Assembly: GCA_020639155.1 (NCBI GenBank)
Contig: JACKHF010000001.1
Location: 930,001-994,000, forward strand
Reading direction: 5' to 3'
Length of the DNA: 64,000 bases
From: Phycisphaeraceae bacterium
GTDB lineage: Bacteria; Planctomycetota; Phycisphaerae; Phycisphaerales; UBA1924
In this document: positions 1 to 8,923 of the stretch, one piece after another
Numbering within the stretch: position 1 is the stretch's first letter
How the letters are laid out: every line of letters starts with the position of its first letter
Made by a program: the position numbers and the translations under genes
Notes under the pieces: model-generated
What the model saw: the letters and a program-made list of their open reading frames with translations, nothing else
The model's database searches: none
Told to the model about the DNA's origin: nothing

Positions 1-237
1 CCACACTTTGTCGAGCGACAGTACATGATGGATGTGCCGGGTCGATCCGATACGGGCATGGTGGTGCTCCGTGCTGCAAAGGGGCGGATCGTTCGACGGG
101 ATCTTGCTGAAGAGAAGTTCAGGCTGATCGACCGCCCGTCGAAAGCTGGTACTTCGGAGATGTTCAAGCTTGCACTTGAAGCATTGAAACAAGAGCAGAA
201 GAAAAAAACACTGGCGGTGGAGCCGGTTGAACAATAA
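1..237 (+). CDS. C-terminal fragment of an unrecognised protein
   Basis: The reading frame is open from the first base of the window and ends at a TAA at 235-237, so this is the last 78 residues of a gene that starts upstream. The fragment is basic and charged, with a Lys/Glu/Gln-rich end (LKQEQKKKTL) and no membrane segment. I do not recognise the family. An internal ATG at 25 could be a start, but the frame continues above it, so a truncated 3' end is more likely. The lamin-tail gene follows 24 bp later on the same strand and could be co-transcribed. Confidence 0.5.
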   Translation, partial: PHFVERQYMMDVPGRSDTGMVVLRAAKGRIVRRDLAEEKFRLIDRPSKAGTSEMFKLALEALKQEQKKKTLAVEPVEQ

Positions 238-261
238 CACAGATTCGTGTGGGAGCACGGG

Positions 262-1008
262 ATGGTGAGAAGACAGACATATACGGTGAAGGCGTTATTG
301 TGCGCAACAATGCTTATTACGCCGATAGTGTGCGCACAACAACACACAAAGCTCAACATCGAGTTCCCGCATCCACTCATTACAGAGGTGCTCTTTGCAG
401 TGCCGACGGGGCTGGAGGGCGATGCAAATCGTGATGGTGTGCGAGACGCAACAGGTGATGAGTACGTTGAGATCGTGAACCCGCATGACAAACCTATTTC
501 ACTGAAGGGGTACGAGATCTCGGACTGGAACGCGCAGTTCGAGGAATCGGACGCGGGGTGGATCGTCAAGCTTCCGGATCTGACGCTCGAACCCGGTGAG
601 CGAGCCATCATCTTTAACGGGCTTCACCAGAAATGGGACGGGCCGGTGGGTGATCCTGCAGTCGCACCGAAGGCAAAGAATGAGGCGCTCGGCGATGCAT
701 ATGTCATCAACTCGCAGAACACATCGAACTACGTTGGACTCAACAACACACGCGATTGCGTTGTGCTGAAGGACACCGGTGGCACCATGATCCACGTCAT
801 CGCGTGGGAAGACGCTGGGAAGAAGAAGGACGACGACAAGGGCATCATCGAGAGTCTGACCATCCCGGCATCGTGCTTCGTTGAGACCATCAAACCGGTC
901 CGTCGGCAGAGCGTGGAACGCAAACACAGGGACAGCCCGCTTGTGCCCCATGGTGACAGAGACGGGCTACCATGCTCGCCCGGGCAGTGGCCCGCACCCG
1001 CGAAGTAG
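262..1008 (+). CDS. Exported lamin-tail-domain protein
   Basis: A 248-residue protein with an N-terminal signal peptide (MVRRQTYTVKALLCATMLIT, then a cleavage-like VCAQQ). After it comes a lamin-tail-like beta-sandwich: LITEVLF, then DEYVEIVNPHDKPISLKGYEISDW, shown here as DEYVEIVN and LKGYEISDW, then LEPGERAIIFNG. It ends with an Arg-rich stretch RRQSVERKHRDS and DRDGLPCSPGQWP, a tail common to secreted lamin-tail proteins. The family is thought to bind nucleic acid or surface partners; the role here is unknown. I chose ATG 262 because GGGAG lies 6 bases upstream; a GTG at 247 is in frame but would precede the signal peptide. Confidence 0.75.
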   Translation: MVRRQTYTVKALLCATMLITPIVCAQQHTKLNIEFPHPLITEVLFAVPTGLEGDANRDGVRDATGDEYVEIVNPHDKPISLKGYEISDWNAQFEESDAGWIVKLPDLTLEPGERAIIFNGLHQKWDGPVGDPAVAPKAKNEALGDAYVINSQNTSNYVGLNNTRDCVVLKDTGGTMIHVIAWEDAGKKKDDDKGIIESLTIPASCFVETIKPVRRQSVERKHRDSPLVPHGDRDGLPCSPGQWPAPAK

Positions 1009-1046
1009 AAATAGTTGGGACGCAGACAAACTGGAGTCACGCATCG

Positions 1047-1583
1047 ATGGCATGGATCACGAAGAACTCGGGCACGATGCAGATCGAGCGCAGGTCAGAG
1101 CCCTACCTCACCAGCGCAATGAGGGACGAACTGACCAATGTCTATCTGCCACGGTACGAGACAACGCTCGCTGCGCTACTCCCCGCGCTGCGGATGGTCC
1201 AGCACGAGTACGCGTGGATTCCGTTCCAGGCGATGGAAGAGATCGCGAGCTTTCTGAAGGTCGCACCATCGCAGGTGCTCGACTGCGCAAGCTTCTACGA
1301 GGAGTTCTGGCTCAAACCCCGTGGCAGGCACATCATCGCGGTGTGCCGATCGATCGCGTGCGAGATCTGCGACCACGAAAAGGTCACCAACGCGGTGCGC
1401 GAGCATCTGGGCATCGAGGTCGGCGAGACCACCGACGACGACATGTTCACACTCATTGAGATCGAGTGCATCGGCGCGTGCGGCGGCGCACCATCAATGC
1501 TGGTCGATGAGACACTCTACGAGAACGTGACCGCTGACCAGATCCCGCAGATCGTTGCAAAGGCAAAGCAGAGCGGGCACTGA
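1047..1583 (+). CDS. NuoE-like thioredoxin-fold [2Fe-2S] protein
   Basis: The protein belongs to the 24-kDa NADH dehydrogenase (NuoE) family: a helical N-terminal part (about 1-75) and a thioredoxin-like [2Fe-2S] domain. The four cluster cysteines are visible as CRSIAC (C-x4-C) and CIGACGGAPSM (C-x3-C), the NuoE spacing. At 178 residues it is of usual length. In complex I or in NAD-linked hydrogenases and formate dehydrogenases, this subunit passes electrons from the flavin subunit. No nuoF or other complex I gene is next to it here, so the partner is unknown. I prefer ATG 1047 (GGAG at 1033); an earlier ATG at 972 would overlap the lamin-tail gene. A terminator follows. Confidence 0.85.
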   Translation: MAWITKNSGTMQIERRSEPYLTSAMRDELTNVYLPRYETTLAALLPALRMVQHEYAWIPFQAMEEIASFLKVAPSQVLDCASFYEEFWLKPRGRHIIAVCRSIACEICDHEKVTNAVREHLGIEVGETTDDDMFTLIEIECIGACGGAPSMLVDETLYENVTADQIPQIVAKAKQSGH

Positions 1584-1608
1584 GCAAATCTATCCAAATA
1601 ACATAAAC

Positions 1609-1635
1609 GCACCAGTAGTTTGCTGGTGCTTTTTT
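1609..1635 (+). terminator. Rho-independent terminator after the nuoE-like gene
   Basis: GCACCAG and CTGGTGC form a 7-bp stem around a 7-base loop, followed by six T. It lies 26 bp after the stop codon of the nuoE-like gene. Confidence 0.85.
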
Positions 1636-1705
1636 GTTGAACCGCAGAGATTGCAGAGGGTGTTGAGAGAGTTTACAGCAAATGCGGTAACATACCCGGT
1701 AGAGT

Positions 1706-2338
1706 ATGGTTATGCCGAACCAACTTCATGCTGACCTGAAACAAACTCGCACGCTGACGGCTGTTGCGATTGGTGCGATTACGCTGTCGTTGTTTGCGCA
1801 AGGCTGCGCCTGGATACTGTGGTCGAATAATACATCACCCGTTGCAGCAACGATGATCTCTGGCGCACTCGTTCTGATATATGCAGCGTGTTTGTCCGCC
1901 GCGTGCACGACAAGCAGCCGCACATCAACCAAGCCCTGGAGCCGCTGGATACTTGCAGTCTTTCTTGCGTTGTTTGCAGCAACACTCCTCTACAGACTTG
2001 CGGGTTTCGACCTTCAGGCAAGTACTGCTCAAAGGTGGTTGCTCCACGCGTCGTTTCTGGGTGCACAGTTCTTTGCACTTGTGGTATTGTCGCGCCAACT
2101 CCTTCAGCCGAACGACAAGCGATGGGGATTGCTCCTGCTGCACGCGGGGATGTGGTTGCTGCCTTTCTCGATCATGGAGAGTGTCGATATAGAGACGATG
2201 GACCCTGACTTTGCTCCAGCATCGCCCGTTTTCTTCGCGATTCGATACTTCATTGCAGGATTGCTGTTTGCAGCCATGTGCTGGGTGATATTTCGATCAA
2301 CGTGGTGGGTACGAGGCTACCCACTAGGTTCACGCTAG
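1706..2338 (+). CDS. Hypothetical multi-pass membrane protein
   Basis: The product is 210 residues with about six hydrophobic segments (near residues 17-38, 45-65, 80-97, 110-128, 140-155 and 175-195), so it is an inner-membrane protein. I recognise no motif or family. ATG 1706 and ATG 1712 are both possible starts and no strong ribosome-binding site decides. The 3' end overlaps the 3' end of the convergent mutY gene by 9 bp. Confidence 0.6.
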   Translation: MVMPNQLHADLKQTRTLTAVAIGAITLSLFAQGCAWILWSNNTSPVAATMISGALVLIYAACLSAACTTSSRTSTKPWSRWILAVFLALFAATLLYRLAGFDLQASTAQRWLLHASFLGAQFFALVVLSRQLLQPNDKRWGLLLLHAGMWLLPFSIMESVDIETMDPDFAPASPVFFAIRYFIAGLLFAAMCWVIFRSTWWVRGYPLGSR

Positions 2339-3592
2339 CCCCATCTCCGCCATCTTCCGGTGCAGCGACGACAATCCAAGCGTTTCCAGTTTCCTCGTGT
2401 TCACCCACACAGGGTTGAGCCAACCGGAACTCGGTTTCCAGTCTCTCGGTATGTGATCGCATTGATACACGCGCGCGGTGACCGCGCGGTGCGTTGTCTC
2501 GTGCTGGATCGTTTCTCGCAGCACAAGCAGATTCGACGCGATGCCGAGCTCCTTCGCGAGCGCAGCTTTGCTCGGCTTTGTATCGAGCGTTTCCACCGCG
2601 GGTAGCTCGTACATCCCAGCCCACATGGATGTGGTGTGCGATGCGCCCGCAGCCCGCTGACGCATCAATACGCGCCCCTTTGCGTCCATGATGATGGCGG
2701 CTGCAATATGGAGCTCGCGTTTCTCGGTTCTCGGCTTTGTCTTGCGCGCAGATGCTGTAACAACAACCAACGGGATCTCCCGCTGCTTGTTCTCCTCGAA
2801 CGCTGCGCAGTGCGCGGAGATCGGACACGCTGCACAGTTGGGAGATGGACTGGTCGCGCTTGCGCCCTTCCCGCGCGCCGGCGTGCAGACGGTTGCGCCG
2901 AGTTCCATGACTGCTTCATTGATAATTCCCGCGTGATCTGCTGCGCGCGCAAGATCATCGCCATAGTCCGCAAGCATCTGCTGTGTCTGTGCCAGCTTCG
3001 GATCCGCGTCACTCCCGAGTAGTCGCAGGAACACACGTATGGCATTGGCATCCACCGCCCCCACGCGCTGGCCCGAGGACATTGATGCCACAGCACCCGC
3101 TGTGTATCTGCCCACGCCGGGGAGTGACCGCAGGTCATCAAAGTCCGTGGGTGTCACACTATCGAATCGATCCACCACTGCTTTTGCGAGATTGTGTAGA
3201 TGGCGTGCCCGGCGGTAGTACCCGAGCCCCGACCACATCGCCAGCACGTCCGCCTCGGCGGCTCGGGCGAGATCATCAGCGGTCGGGAACCGGGCCATGA
3301 ACGCGCTGAACCGATCAATGACGCGCGAAACCTGGGTCTGCTGGAGCATGAGTTCTGAGACAAGGCAGGCGTACGGGTCTCTGGGTGAGCCGAGCGGGAG
3401 CTTCCGCCATGGCAACTCCCGGGCATTTTCCGCAAACCATGCCGAAAGTCGGTCTGCGATGGAATGAAAATCGACCGACGAGCGTTGTTCGAATCGGGTA
3501 GCACCACTGCGATCCGGCCCGATGGAACTGGCTGCTGGCGCGGATGGGGCTGATCGCGAAGTTGCAGGACGTTTCACGGCCGGGCGGGTCAT
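2330..3592 (-). CDS. mutY: A/G-specific adenine DNA glycosylase MutY
   Basis: MutY removes adenine mispaired with 8-oxoguanine. The helix-hairpin-helix GPD domain is clear: catalytic Glu in SELMLQQTQV, hairpin LPGVGRYTAGAV, and catalytic Asp in VDANAIRVFLRLLG. The C-terminal third (from about residue 295, ELHIAAAIIMD) is the Nudix-like 8-oxoG recognition domain. The iron-sulfur loop is unusual: after the first Cys (ATVCTPARG) come 16 residues, then CAACPISAHC, whereas the family normally has six residues between the first two cysteines. The protein has 420 residues, with a Pro/Ala/Ser-rich N-terminal extension of about 40 residues, so the true start may lie further in. It is divergent from cdaA and convergent with the membrane gene downstream. 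Confidence 0.93.
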   Translation of the reverse strand: MTRPAVKRPATSRSAPSAPAASSIGPDRSGATRFEQRSSVDFHSIADRLSAWFAENARELPWRKLPLGSPRDPYACLVSELMLQQTQVSRVIDRFSAFMARFPTADDLARAAEADVLAMWSGLGYYRRARHLHNLAKAVVDRFDSVTPTDFDDLRSLPGVGRYTAGAVASMSSGQRVGAVDANAIRVFLRLLGSDADPKLAQTQQMLADYGDDLARAADHAGIINEAVMELGATVCTPARGKGASATSPSPNCAACPISAHCAAFEENKQREIPLVVVTASARKTKPRTEKRELHIAAAIIMDAKGRVLMRQRAAGASHTTSMWAGMYELPAVETLDTKPSKAALAKELGIASNLLVLRETIQHETTHRAVTARVYQCDHIPRDWKPSSGWLNPVWVNTRKLETLGLSSLHRKMAEMGLA

Positions 3593-3740
3593 CGGCCGAC
3601 TCTATACTGAGAATGCGGAAAAATCGCTTGCAGCCACGATTCGCCAGCCGATCGCTGGCGTTCTCTGCGCACGCTCCGATCGCACATTTCTGCATTGTCT
3701 GACGTATCAGGAACCACCACACCAGCCTCCAGAGGATCGC

Positions 3741-4709
3741 ATGCAGTTGCTCCAGCCCATCCAGAACCTGCTCAATCGGGTCACGGGATATCCGATCTGG
3801 GAGGTGGCGCTCGAACTGCTGGTGATCTGGGTGCTGGTCTACGCGCTGGTGCGCTTTGTGCAGGGCACTCGTGCAGCCGGCGCAATGAAGGGCATGCTCG
3901 TTATCTTCCTTGTGTTGCTGGTTCTTGCACGACTTCTTTCCGGTGGTGGTGACGACGGCGGGCGGAGCCTGCAGCGCATCGCATATCTGTACGACAAACT
4001 CGCAGCGCTGGTTGCGCTCGGTCTTGTTGTCGTGTTTCAACCCGAGCTTCGCCGCGCCCTCATCCGGGTGGGAGAAGCATCATTCTTCCGCTCCTCACCA
4101 ACCGAGGTATCGCGTGTAATTGACGCGATTGAGCAGGCGTGCAAGCTGCTCTCGCGTGCAAAGTTTGGCGGCATTATTGCCATTGAGCGCCAGGCGGGAC
4201 TCGGCACGCTTGCGGATACAGGAACAAAGATTGGTGCGGAAGTGTCAGCGCCGCTGCTGCAGACAATCTTTTATCCGGGCACCGCACTGCATGATCTCGC
4301 AGTGATTATTCGTGGAACGGTTGTTGCAGCTGCTGGCGTGCAGCTTCCCATGGCTGAACCGGGCGACATGCCGGACCCTAGCTTTGGCGCTCGTCATCGG
4401 GCAGCGGTCGGGCTCACAAAGGAGTGTGATGCGATCGTTGTTGTTGTTTCGGAAGAAACAGGGAACATTCGCATCGCAGAGCGGGGCAAGCTGTCGCGGC
4501 CGCTTGATCACGAGGAGCTTCGCGCGGAACTGAAGCTGCGCCTTGCAACTACAACCAATGGCAAGGCCAAAACCGCTGCTGAAGAAGCGACAGAACGCAT
4601 CCTTGAAGCTGCTGAGGTTGCAACAACGGTGCCAACAAACACGAAGGAAACCAGCGCGAAGGAAGAGCCAAAGCAGGAACAGAAAACCACGGGCGAGGAG
4701 GCGGCATGA
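3741..4709 (+). CDS. cdaA: Diadenylate cyclase CdaA (DisA_N domain), variant DGA motif
   Basis: CdaA makes cyclic di-AMP from two ATP at the inner membrane. Three transmembrane helices occupy about residues 15-95, followed by the DisA_N domain with FQPELRRALIRVG and the second signature ARHRAAVGLTKE (RHR motif intact). The first signature, normally LHDGAVII, reads LHDLAVIIRG, so the Gly of the DGA motif is Leu. A charged Lys/Glu tail of about 55 residues follows. I chose ATG 3741 because upstream in-frame residues do not resemble the family; AGAGGA is just ahead of it. The last four bases overlap the start of the ybbR-type gene (ATGA), the usual cdaA-cdaR arrangement, where the partner regulates cyclase activity. 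Confidence 0.9.
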   Translation: MQLLQPIQNLLNRVTGYPIWEVALELLVIWVLVYALVRFVQGTRAAGAMKGMLVIFLVLLVLARLLSGGGDDGGRSLQRIAYLYDKLAALVALGLVVVFQPELRRALIRVGEASFFRSSPTEVSRVIDAIEQACKLLSRAKFGGIIAIERQAGLGTLADTGTKIGAEVSAPLLQTIFYPGTALHDLAVIIRGTVVAAAGVQLPMAEPGDMPDPSFGARHRAAVGLTKECDAIVVVVSEETGNIRIAERGKLSRPLDHEELRAELKLRLATTTNGKAKTAAEEATERILEAAEVATTVPTNTKETSAKEEPKQEQKTTGEEAA

Positions 4710-5797
4710 GCGATGGCAGAGCGCGCCAGCACGTGCGCACGATCATCATTGTGACAATTGTGACCCTGTTCATCTGGGTCTATGCCGAATCTGAAAGCCT
4801 GCGTCGCGTCAGCAGGGATGTAACAATACGTGTTGTCGCTCCGACTGATCATACAAAGATCGTCTGGCTTGATCCGAATCGGCAGACATCCACCGATGTC
4901 ACTCTGTCTCTGCAGGGTTCCACAGCTGCACTGGACATGATGCGCAGCCGATTGACAGCGCCGATTGAGTTGACGCCAGGAGAGATTGGTGTGCCGGCGA
5001 GTGTTGGAACGCACGATCTGCTTCTGCGCGATGTACTGCGCCAGTTGCCGCGGTTCGAGCGAGCTGGAGTCACACTCGATTCTGTTCAACCACCGAGCCT
5101 GAGCATGCACATAGAGGAGCTTGTGCCCGTGCAGGCAACCGTGCGTGTGCAGCTTCCTGCGGGAATTTCGGCAACTGTCAATGTCACACCCCCCACCGTG
5201 ACAATCCACGTCCCACAACGGCTCGCAAAGACGCTCGGCGACGAGCCGACGATCACTGCACAGGTACCTGTCGAGCGCATACCAAACACGATCGGCGATG
5301 CAGTGCTGAACGGTGTTCGGCTGATCGCGCCGACGAGCATTGCTGCGGATGTTGCCCAGGGGTTTGCAAGGATAGATCCACCAGCGGTTGATCTCGGCGT
5401 GAAGGTGCGGGAAAAAACAACCACAGAAACTATCAATCAGGTGCCGATCCAGCTCGGCGTGCCCGCGGATGCGCTCGACGAATACAAGGTCGAGTTTGTT
5501 TCCGCGAACTATCTGACCGACGTACGCGTGACTGGATCTCCCGAGGCGATCGCGCAACTTAAGCAGCGAACGGGCAGCATCTCGCTGTTTGCGTACGTCC
5601 CGCTGCTGTACGACGATCTGCGTGAGGGAGAAATCGACGGCACGATCGTCTTTGGCAACCTGCAGATTGAGGGTGTGCGCATCGAATCGAATACACCAAC
5701 AGTTCGGTTACGCGTCACGAAGCGCGAGCCAGCTTCCGGTGAGGGCGAGGAACCCAACGGCGCAGCCCCGAATGCCAGCGAACCGCCCCCATCGTGA
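4706..5797 (+). CDS. YbbR-domain protein (CdaR-like regulator of CdaA)
   Basis: The protein has 363 residues, with one N-terminal transmembrane helix (TIIIVTIVTLFIWVYAES) and then several YbbR-type beta repeats outside the membrane, e.g. VPVQATVRVQLPAG and VRVTGSPEAI. The gene overlaps cdaA by 4 bp, so the two are translationally coupled. In Firmicutes the equivalent protein, CdaR, binds CdaA and modulates c-di-AMP synthesis; the same partnership is inferred here from position and architecture. The C-terminus is Glu/Pro/Ala-rich and probably disordered. Confidence 0.85.
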   Translation: MSDGRARQHVRTIIIVTIVTLFIWVYAESESLRRVSRDVTIRVVAPTDHTKIVWLDPNRQTSTDVTLSLQGSTAALDMMRSRLTAPIELTPGEIGVPASVGTHDLLLRDVLRQLPRFERAGVTLDSVQPPSLSMHIEELVPVQATVRVQLPAGISATVNVTPPTVTIHVPQRLAKTLGDEPTITAQVPVERIPNTIGDAVLNGVRLIAPTSIAADVAQGFARIDPPAVDLGVKVREKTTTETINQVPIQLGVPADALDEYKVEFVSANYLTDVRVTGSPEAIAQLKQRTGSISLFAYVPLLYDDLREGEIDGTIVFGNLQIEGVRIESNTPTVRLRVTKREPASGEGEEPNGAAPNASEPPPS

Positions 5798-5853
5798 TCG
5801 TGCGTAGACTTGTGCCTGCCAGCAACGTTCAGCAGCACACACGAGACAACGCG

Positions 5854-6810
5854 ATGGGCACCATCACATTTCGCACCGAGGTGAGTAAGGACGACTGGCA
5901 GGCGCAGTTTGCTCTCTGGCAGCGCGCAACCAACACGCTCTCACGCTGCTGGCCTTCAAGCTTGCGGAATGCCCGTTCGCTCCATCAGTCCGCGCTGAAA
6001 ACACCCGGCTCACGCATCTATGCAGAACTCGACGGTAAGCTTGTGGGCTACATTGGATGGCATCCGCCCTTCGCGTGGGAGGGGCTTGGCACAGCTGTGC
6101 CGTTCGGATATCCGTGGACCGATCCACACGACAACGATCTTGCAGCAGAGCTCTATGCGCGCATGATCCCGCAGCTTGTTGAGTCAACACGCGAAGATCC
6201 ACCCGATGTGCTCATTCAGCGGTTCCGCAGCAGTTGGCCCGCGCAGCGTGCGTTCATGCGCGATCGCGGATGGACTGACGCCTGGCGCCAGCAGATCTGG
6301 AGCATCGACACAGCTGGTGTGCCAACCGGGCTCATCGGTGATGCGCCCGTCGAAGCTGTCGATGCGTACCTCATCGCTGCAAGACTCGATCCGTACATCA
6401 AGAACCCTCCCACCCGCGACGAGTTGACACAGCAGTACAGAAACGGGTGGATCGATATGTCCATGCTCCGCGTGGTGCGCGAAGAGGACACGATCGAGCA
6501 CACCGAAATGGAGCGCAGGGAATCGCTCGGCGTTGCCAGCCCGATTGTCGGCGCGTTCAACTGCGCTGTAAACGGGCTCTGGGCAGAAGGCCAGTTGTTC
6601 GCGTGCGATGCCAAACACGCAAAGATCGTCCACGCAACCGCCCAGCGATGCGCACGACTCCACGGCGCCACGGAATATGGGTTTGTCATGGGGCGCGACG
6701 ACGAGGAACGCATCCGCAGGCTCCACGCGCTGGGATACGACCTGCGCGATGCTGATGTCTACATGACCTGCAGACTCGATGACGCGGTCGAGGCGCTGAA
6801 AAACCTGTAA
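5854..6810 (+). CDS. GNAT-like acetyltransferase family protein
   Basis: The product has 318 residues. The N-terminal half has GNAT-like features (IYAELDGKLVGYIGWH, beta4-beta5 style; AFMRDRGWTDAW, like the end of a GNAT fold). The C-terminal half repeats the pattern (YGFVMGRDDEERIRRLHALG), suggesting two tandem GNAT domains. The substrate cannot be read from the sequence. ATG 5854 is the likeliest start; a GTG at 5794 overlaps the end of the ybbR-type gene and would add 20 residues that look non-homologous. It probably belongs to the cdaA operon. Confidence 0.55.
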   Translation: MGTITFRTEVSKDDWQAQFALWQRATNTLSRCWPSSLRNARSLHQSALKTPGSRIYAELDGKLVGYIGWHPPFAWEGLGTAVPFGYPWTDPHDNDLAAELYARMIPQLVESTREDPPDVLIQRFRSSWPAQRAFMRDRGWTDAWRQQIWSIDTAGVPTGLIGDAPVEAVDAYLIAARLDPYIKNPPTRDELTQQYRNGWIDMSMLRVVREEDTIEHTEMERRESLGVASPIVGAFNCAVNGLWAEGQLFACDAKHAKIVHATAQRCARLHGATEYGFVMGRDDEERIRRLHALGYDLRDADVYMTCRLDDAVEALKNL

Positions 6811-6849
6811 ACCAGCACATCTTTCCCCAGACGAGACTATCGTCTGCTC

Positions 6850-7818
6850 ATGGCAACGGTTTTTATCAATGGGACTTTCGTCGACACCAACGACTCAGAC
6901 GCGGTCAATCAGATATCACTGTTCGACGCGGGATTTCAGCACGGCGTTGGGTTGTTCGAGACATTCCTTGCAACGTGCGAGGGAAACACAGACCAGCCCA
7001 ACGGCGCGCATGTCACCGTGCCGAACCTCAACGCACATCTTTCAAGACTTGCGCAGTCCGCGGAAGAACTCAATCTTTCCAAGGATCTCAACACGCAAGC
7101 GCTCGCAGAAGCGGTGCATCAGACCGTCGCAAAGGCGAATCTGCCCAAGTCTCGCGTCCGCCTGATGATCACAGGCGGCGATCTGAACATGCTGCAGCGC
7201 GCTGCAGCTGGAGATGCGCAAGCGCATCACACGCCGACACTCATGATCGCGTGCCAACCAGCAACAGACTATCCAGCCGCGATGTTCGAGAACGGTGTCA
7301 CTGTTGCAATCGCAAAGACACGCGCCAATCCACTCAACGCGCACGAGAGCCACAAGACACTCAACTACTGGTGGAGGCTCTCCGAACTGCAGTCGGCAGC
7401 CGCGCAAGGTGCTGCTGAATCCATTGTGTTCCAGGTGACGAACCACCTTGCGGGCGGATGCGTGAGCAATCTCTTCATTGTGAAAAATGGCGAGCTTTTC
7501 ACACCCATCGCTCGCGGCGATGAAGAGCTTGTTGCGAGCATCGCTACTGCAAAGGAAGGGCGCATCGCATCCGGCGCAACTGTGCCCAGCCCGGTGCTGC
7601 CCGGCATCACACGATCGAACGTCATCGGAGCTGCGCACGACGAGAACATCCCCGTGCATCGGCGGATGCTGACGATCAATGAACTGCTCGACGCGGACGA
7701 GGTGTTCCTGACAAACGCGAGCTGGACGGTGCTGCCCGTTGTGCGAGTGGAAGGGAAGCAGATCGGAGACGGGCGAGTGGGAGAGATGACACGGAAGATG
7801 CGGAGTACGCTCGTGTAA
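6850..7818 (+). CDS. Class IV pyridoxal-phosphate aminotransferase
   Basis: The fold is that of branched-chain or D-amino-acid aminotransferases and aminodeoxychorismate lyase. The N-terminus has FINGTFVD and SLFDAGFQHGVGLFETF. The PLP lysine is in ESHKTLNYWWRL, and AGGCVSNLFIVKNGELFTP and LPGITRSNVI are the cofactor-side motifs. The length (322 residues) is normal. The sequence does not decide between BCAT, DAAT and PabC activity. An inverted repeat (AGACGA/TCGTCT, 6829-6845) lies directly before the start codon and could affect initiation. A bidirectional terminator follows, shared with the convergent gene. Confidence 0.85.
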   Translation: MATVFINGTFVDTNDSDAVNQISLFDAGFQHGVGLFETFLATCEGNTDQPNGAHVTVPNLNAHLSRLAQSAEELNLSKDLNTQALAEAVHQTVAKANLPKSRVRLMITGGDLNMLQRAAAGDAQAHHTPTLMIACQPATDYPAAMFENGVTVAIAKTRANPLNAHESHKTLNYWWRLSELQSAAAQGAAESIVFQVTNHLAGGCVSNLFIVKNGELFTPIARGDEELVASIATAKEGRIASGATVPSPVLPGITRSNVIGAAHDENIPVHRRMLTINELLDADEVFLTNASWTVLPVVRVEGKQIGDGRVGEMTRKMRSTLV

Positions 7819-7823
7819 TTAAC

Positions 7824-7853
7824 AAAGCCCACAGATTGCAATCCGTGGGCTTT
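7824..7853. terminator. Bidirectional terminator hairpin (GATTGCAATC family)
   Basis: AAAGCCCAC pairs with GTGGGCTTT around a core reading AGATTGCAATCC. It has A-rich and T-rich flanks and sits between two convergent genes, so it can serve both. The same design recurs at 14541, 21578 and 39561. Confidence 0.8.
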
Positions 7854-7880
7854 CATTTCATGGTTCGTAAGTTCAGGTAC

Positions 7881-8522
7881 TCACCACGTCTTCGCTGCGG
7901 ACATCTTGTCGATCTCTGCCTGCAGGAACTCGTCCACCGGCGTGCCCGCCATCTGGTTCGCGTAGTTTGTCATCACCTTTGCTGCAAGGCACGCGACAAC
8001 ATCGAGCGCCTGCCCGTGGGTGTACCCAGCATCAAGGAACGTCTGGATCTCATCATCTGAAACACGACCACGCGTCTCGTACACGCGCAGTGTAAAGTCG
8101 TGCAGCACGCGCAGTTTCTCGTCTGCGATCCCGGTACTCTCCTGGATCGCGCGGATTGTCTCGTCCTCGACCCCGTTTCGACGCGCGCCGCCGGTGTGCG
8201 CAGCTGTGCAGTACTTGCACTTGTTCTCGACTGCAGCTGTCATCAGAACGACATTGATCTCAGCCTGCGACAGCGAGCCCTGCTCCTTCAGATTCTTCGA
8301 GACGTCCTTGTACGACTGCAGAAGCGCAGGAGACGTGCCCATGACCTTGAACACGTTGATGCGCTCGCCCTGCACCATCGGGAACCCACGAGAGGTTGTC
8401 TCATCGTGCGAGAATGAACCAGCAAGCGCGAGAGCTGCTGAAGACGCAACTCCTGCTGAAACAACTGCTGTCAGTACAACGGTGCGAATGGTGCCAGCGC
8501 GTGATGACGGATTGCAACGCAT
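7881..8522 (-). CDS. Exported AhpD/carboxymuconolactone decarboxylase-like protein
   Basis: The product is 213 residues with a signal peptide (TVVLTAVVSAGVASSAALA) and an AhpD-like helical domain. The redox pair is in NKCKYCTAAHTGGARR (C-x2-C with a following His), the alkylhydroperoxidase signature. It probably acts as a thiol-dependent peroxidase, here apparently outside the cytoplasm. AGAGAGG lies a few bases before ATG 8522. Most family members are cytoplasmic, so the signal peptide is unusual; a membrane anchor is the alternative. Confidence 0.8.
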   Translation of the reverse strand: MRCNPSSRAGTIRTVVLTAVVSAGVASSAALALAGSFSHDETTSRGFPMVQGERINVFKVMGTSPALLQSYKDVSKNLKEQGSLSQAEINVVLMTAAVENKCKYCTAAHTGGARRNGVEDETIRAIQESTGIADEKLRVLHDFTLRVYETRGRVSDDEIQTFLDAGYTHGQALDVVACLAAKVMTNYANQMAGTPVDEFLQAEIDKMSAAKTW

Positions 8523-8923
8523 GATAAACCTCTCTTTGTGTTTTTTGATGATCTGTCCCGTGGTATTGGCATGGGCTTAAGGATCAGCCGAACCCGTGCG
8601 ATGATGATTCTGTTTCATCGGTGACGTCTCACGCCATGTTCGAATCGAACAAGTCCGAGCTGAGGGCGTAGATCAGATCTGTTTCGCTGAATTTCCGACC
8701 GACTTTGGTCTGTTTGGGCTTGGGGCGAAGTGGAATCGAGCCGATGGATCGGGCGTTGATGGATTGCGATGGCGTATCGTCCGAAAACATTGGACCCCGC
8801 AATTCGCAACCGTATGCTCATGTTTCGCCGGATCGAACCAGTGGAAACAGTGTTGGTTTGAGCGCAAGATCAGGACTCACATACTCGCGGACACATTGTC
8901 CGGACTTTCAGGAAGGAACAGGC
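8523..8923. other. Divergent intergenic region
   Basis: 400 bp between the AhpD-like gene (leftward) and the epimerase gene (rightward). It must hold both promoters. I see no convincing ORF. A small dyad GTTCG-AAT-CGAAC occurs near 8638. AGGAAGGA directly precedes the epimerase start. Confidence 0.4.
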
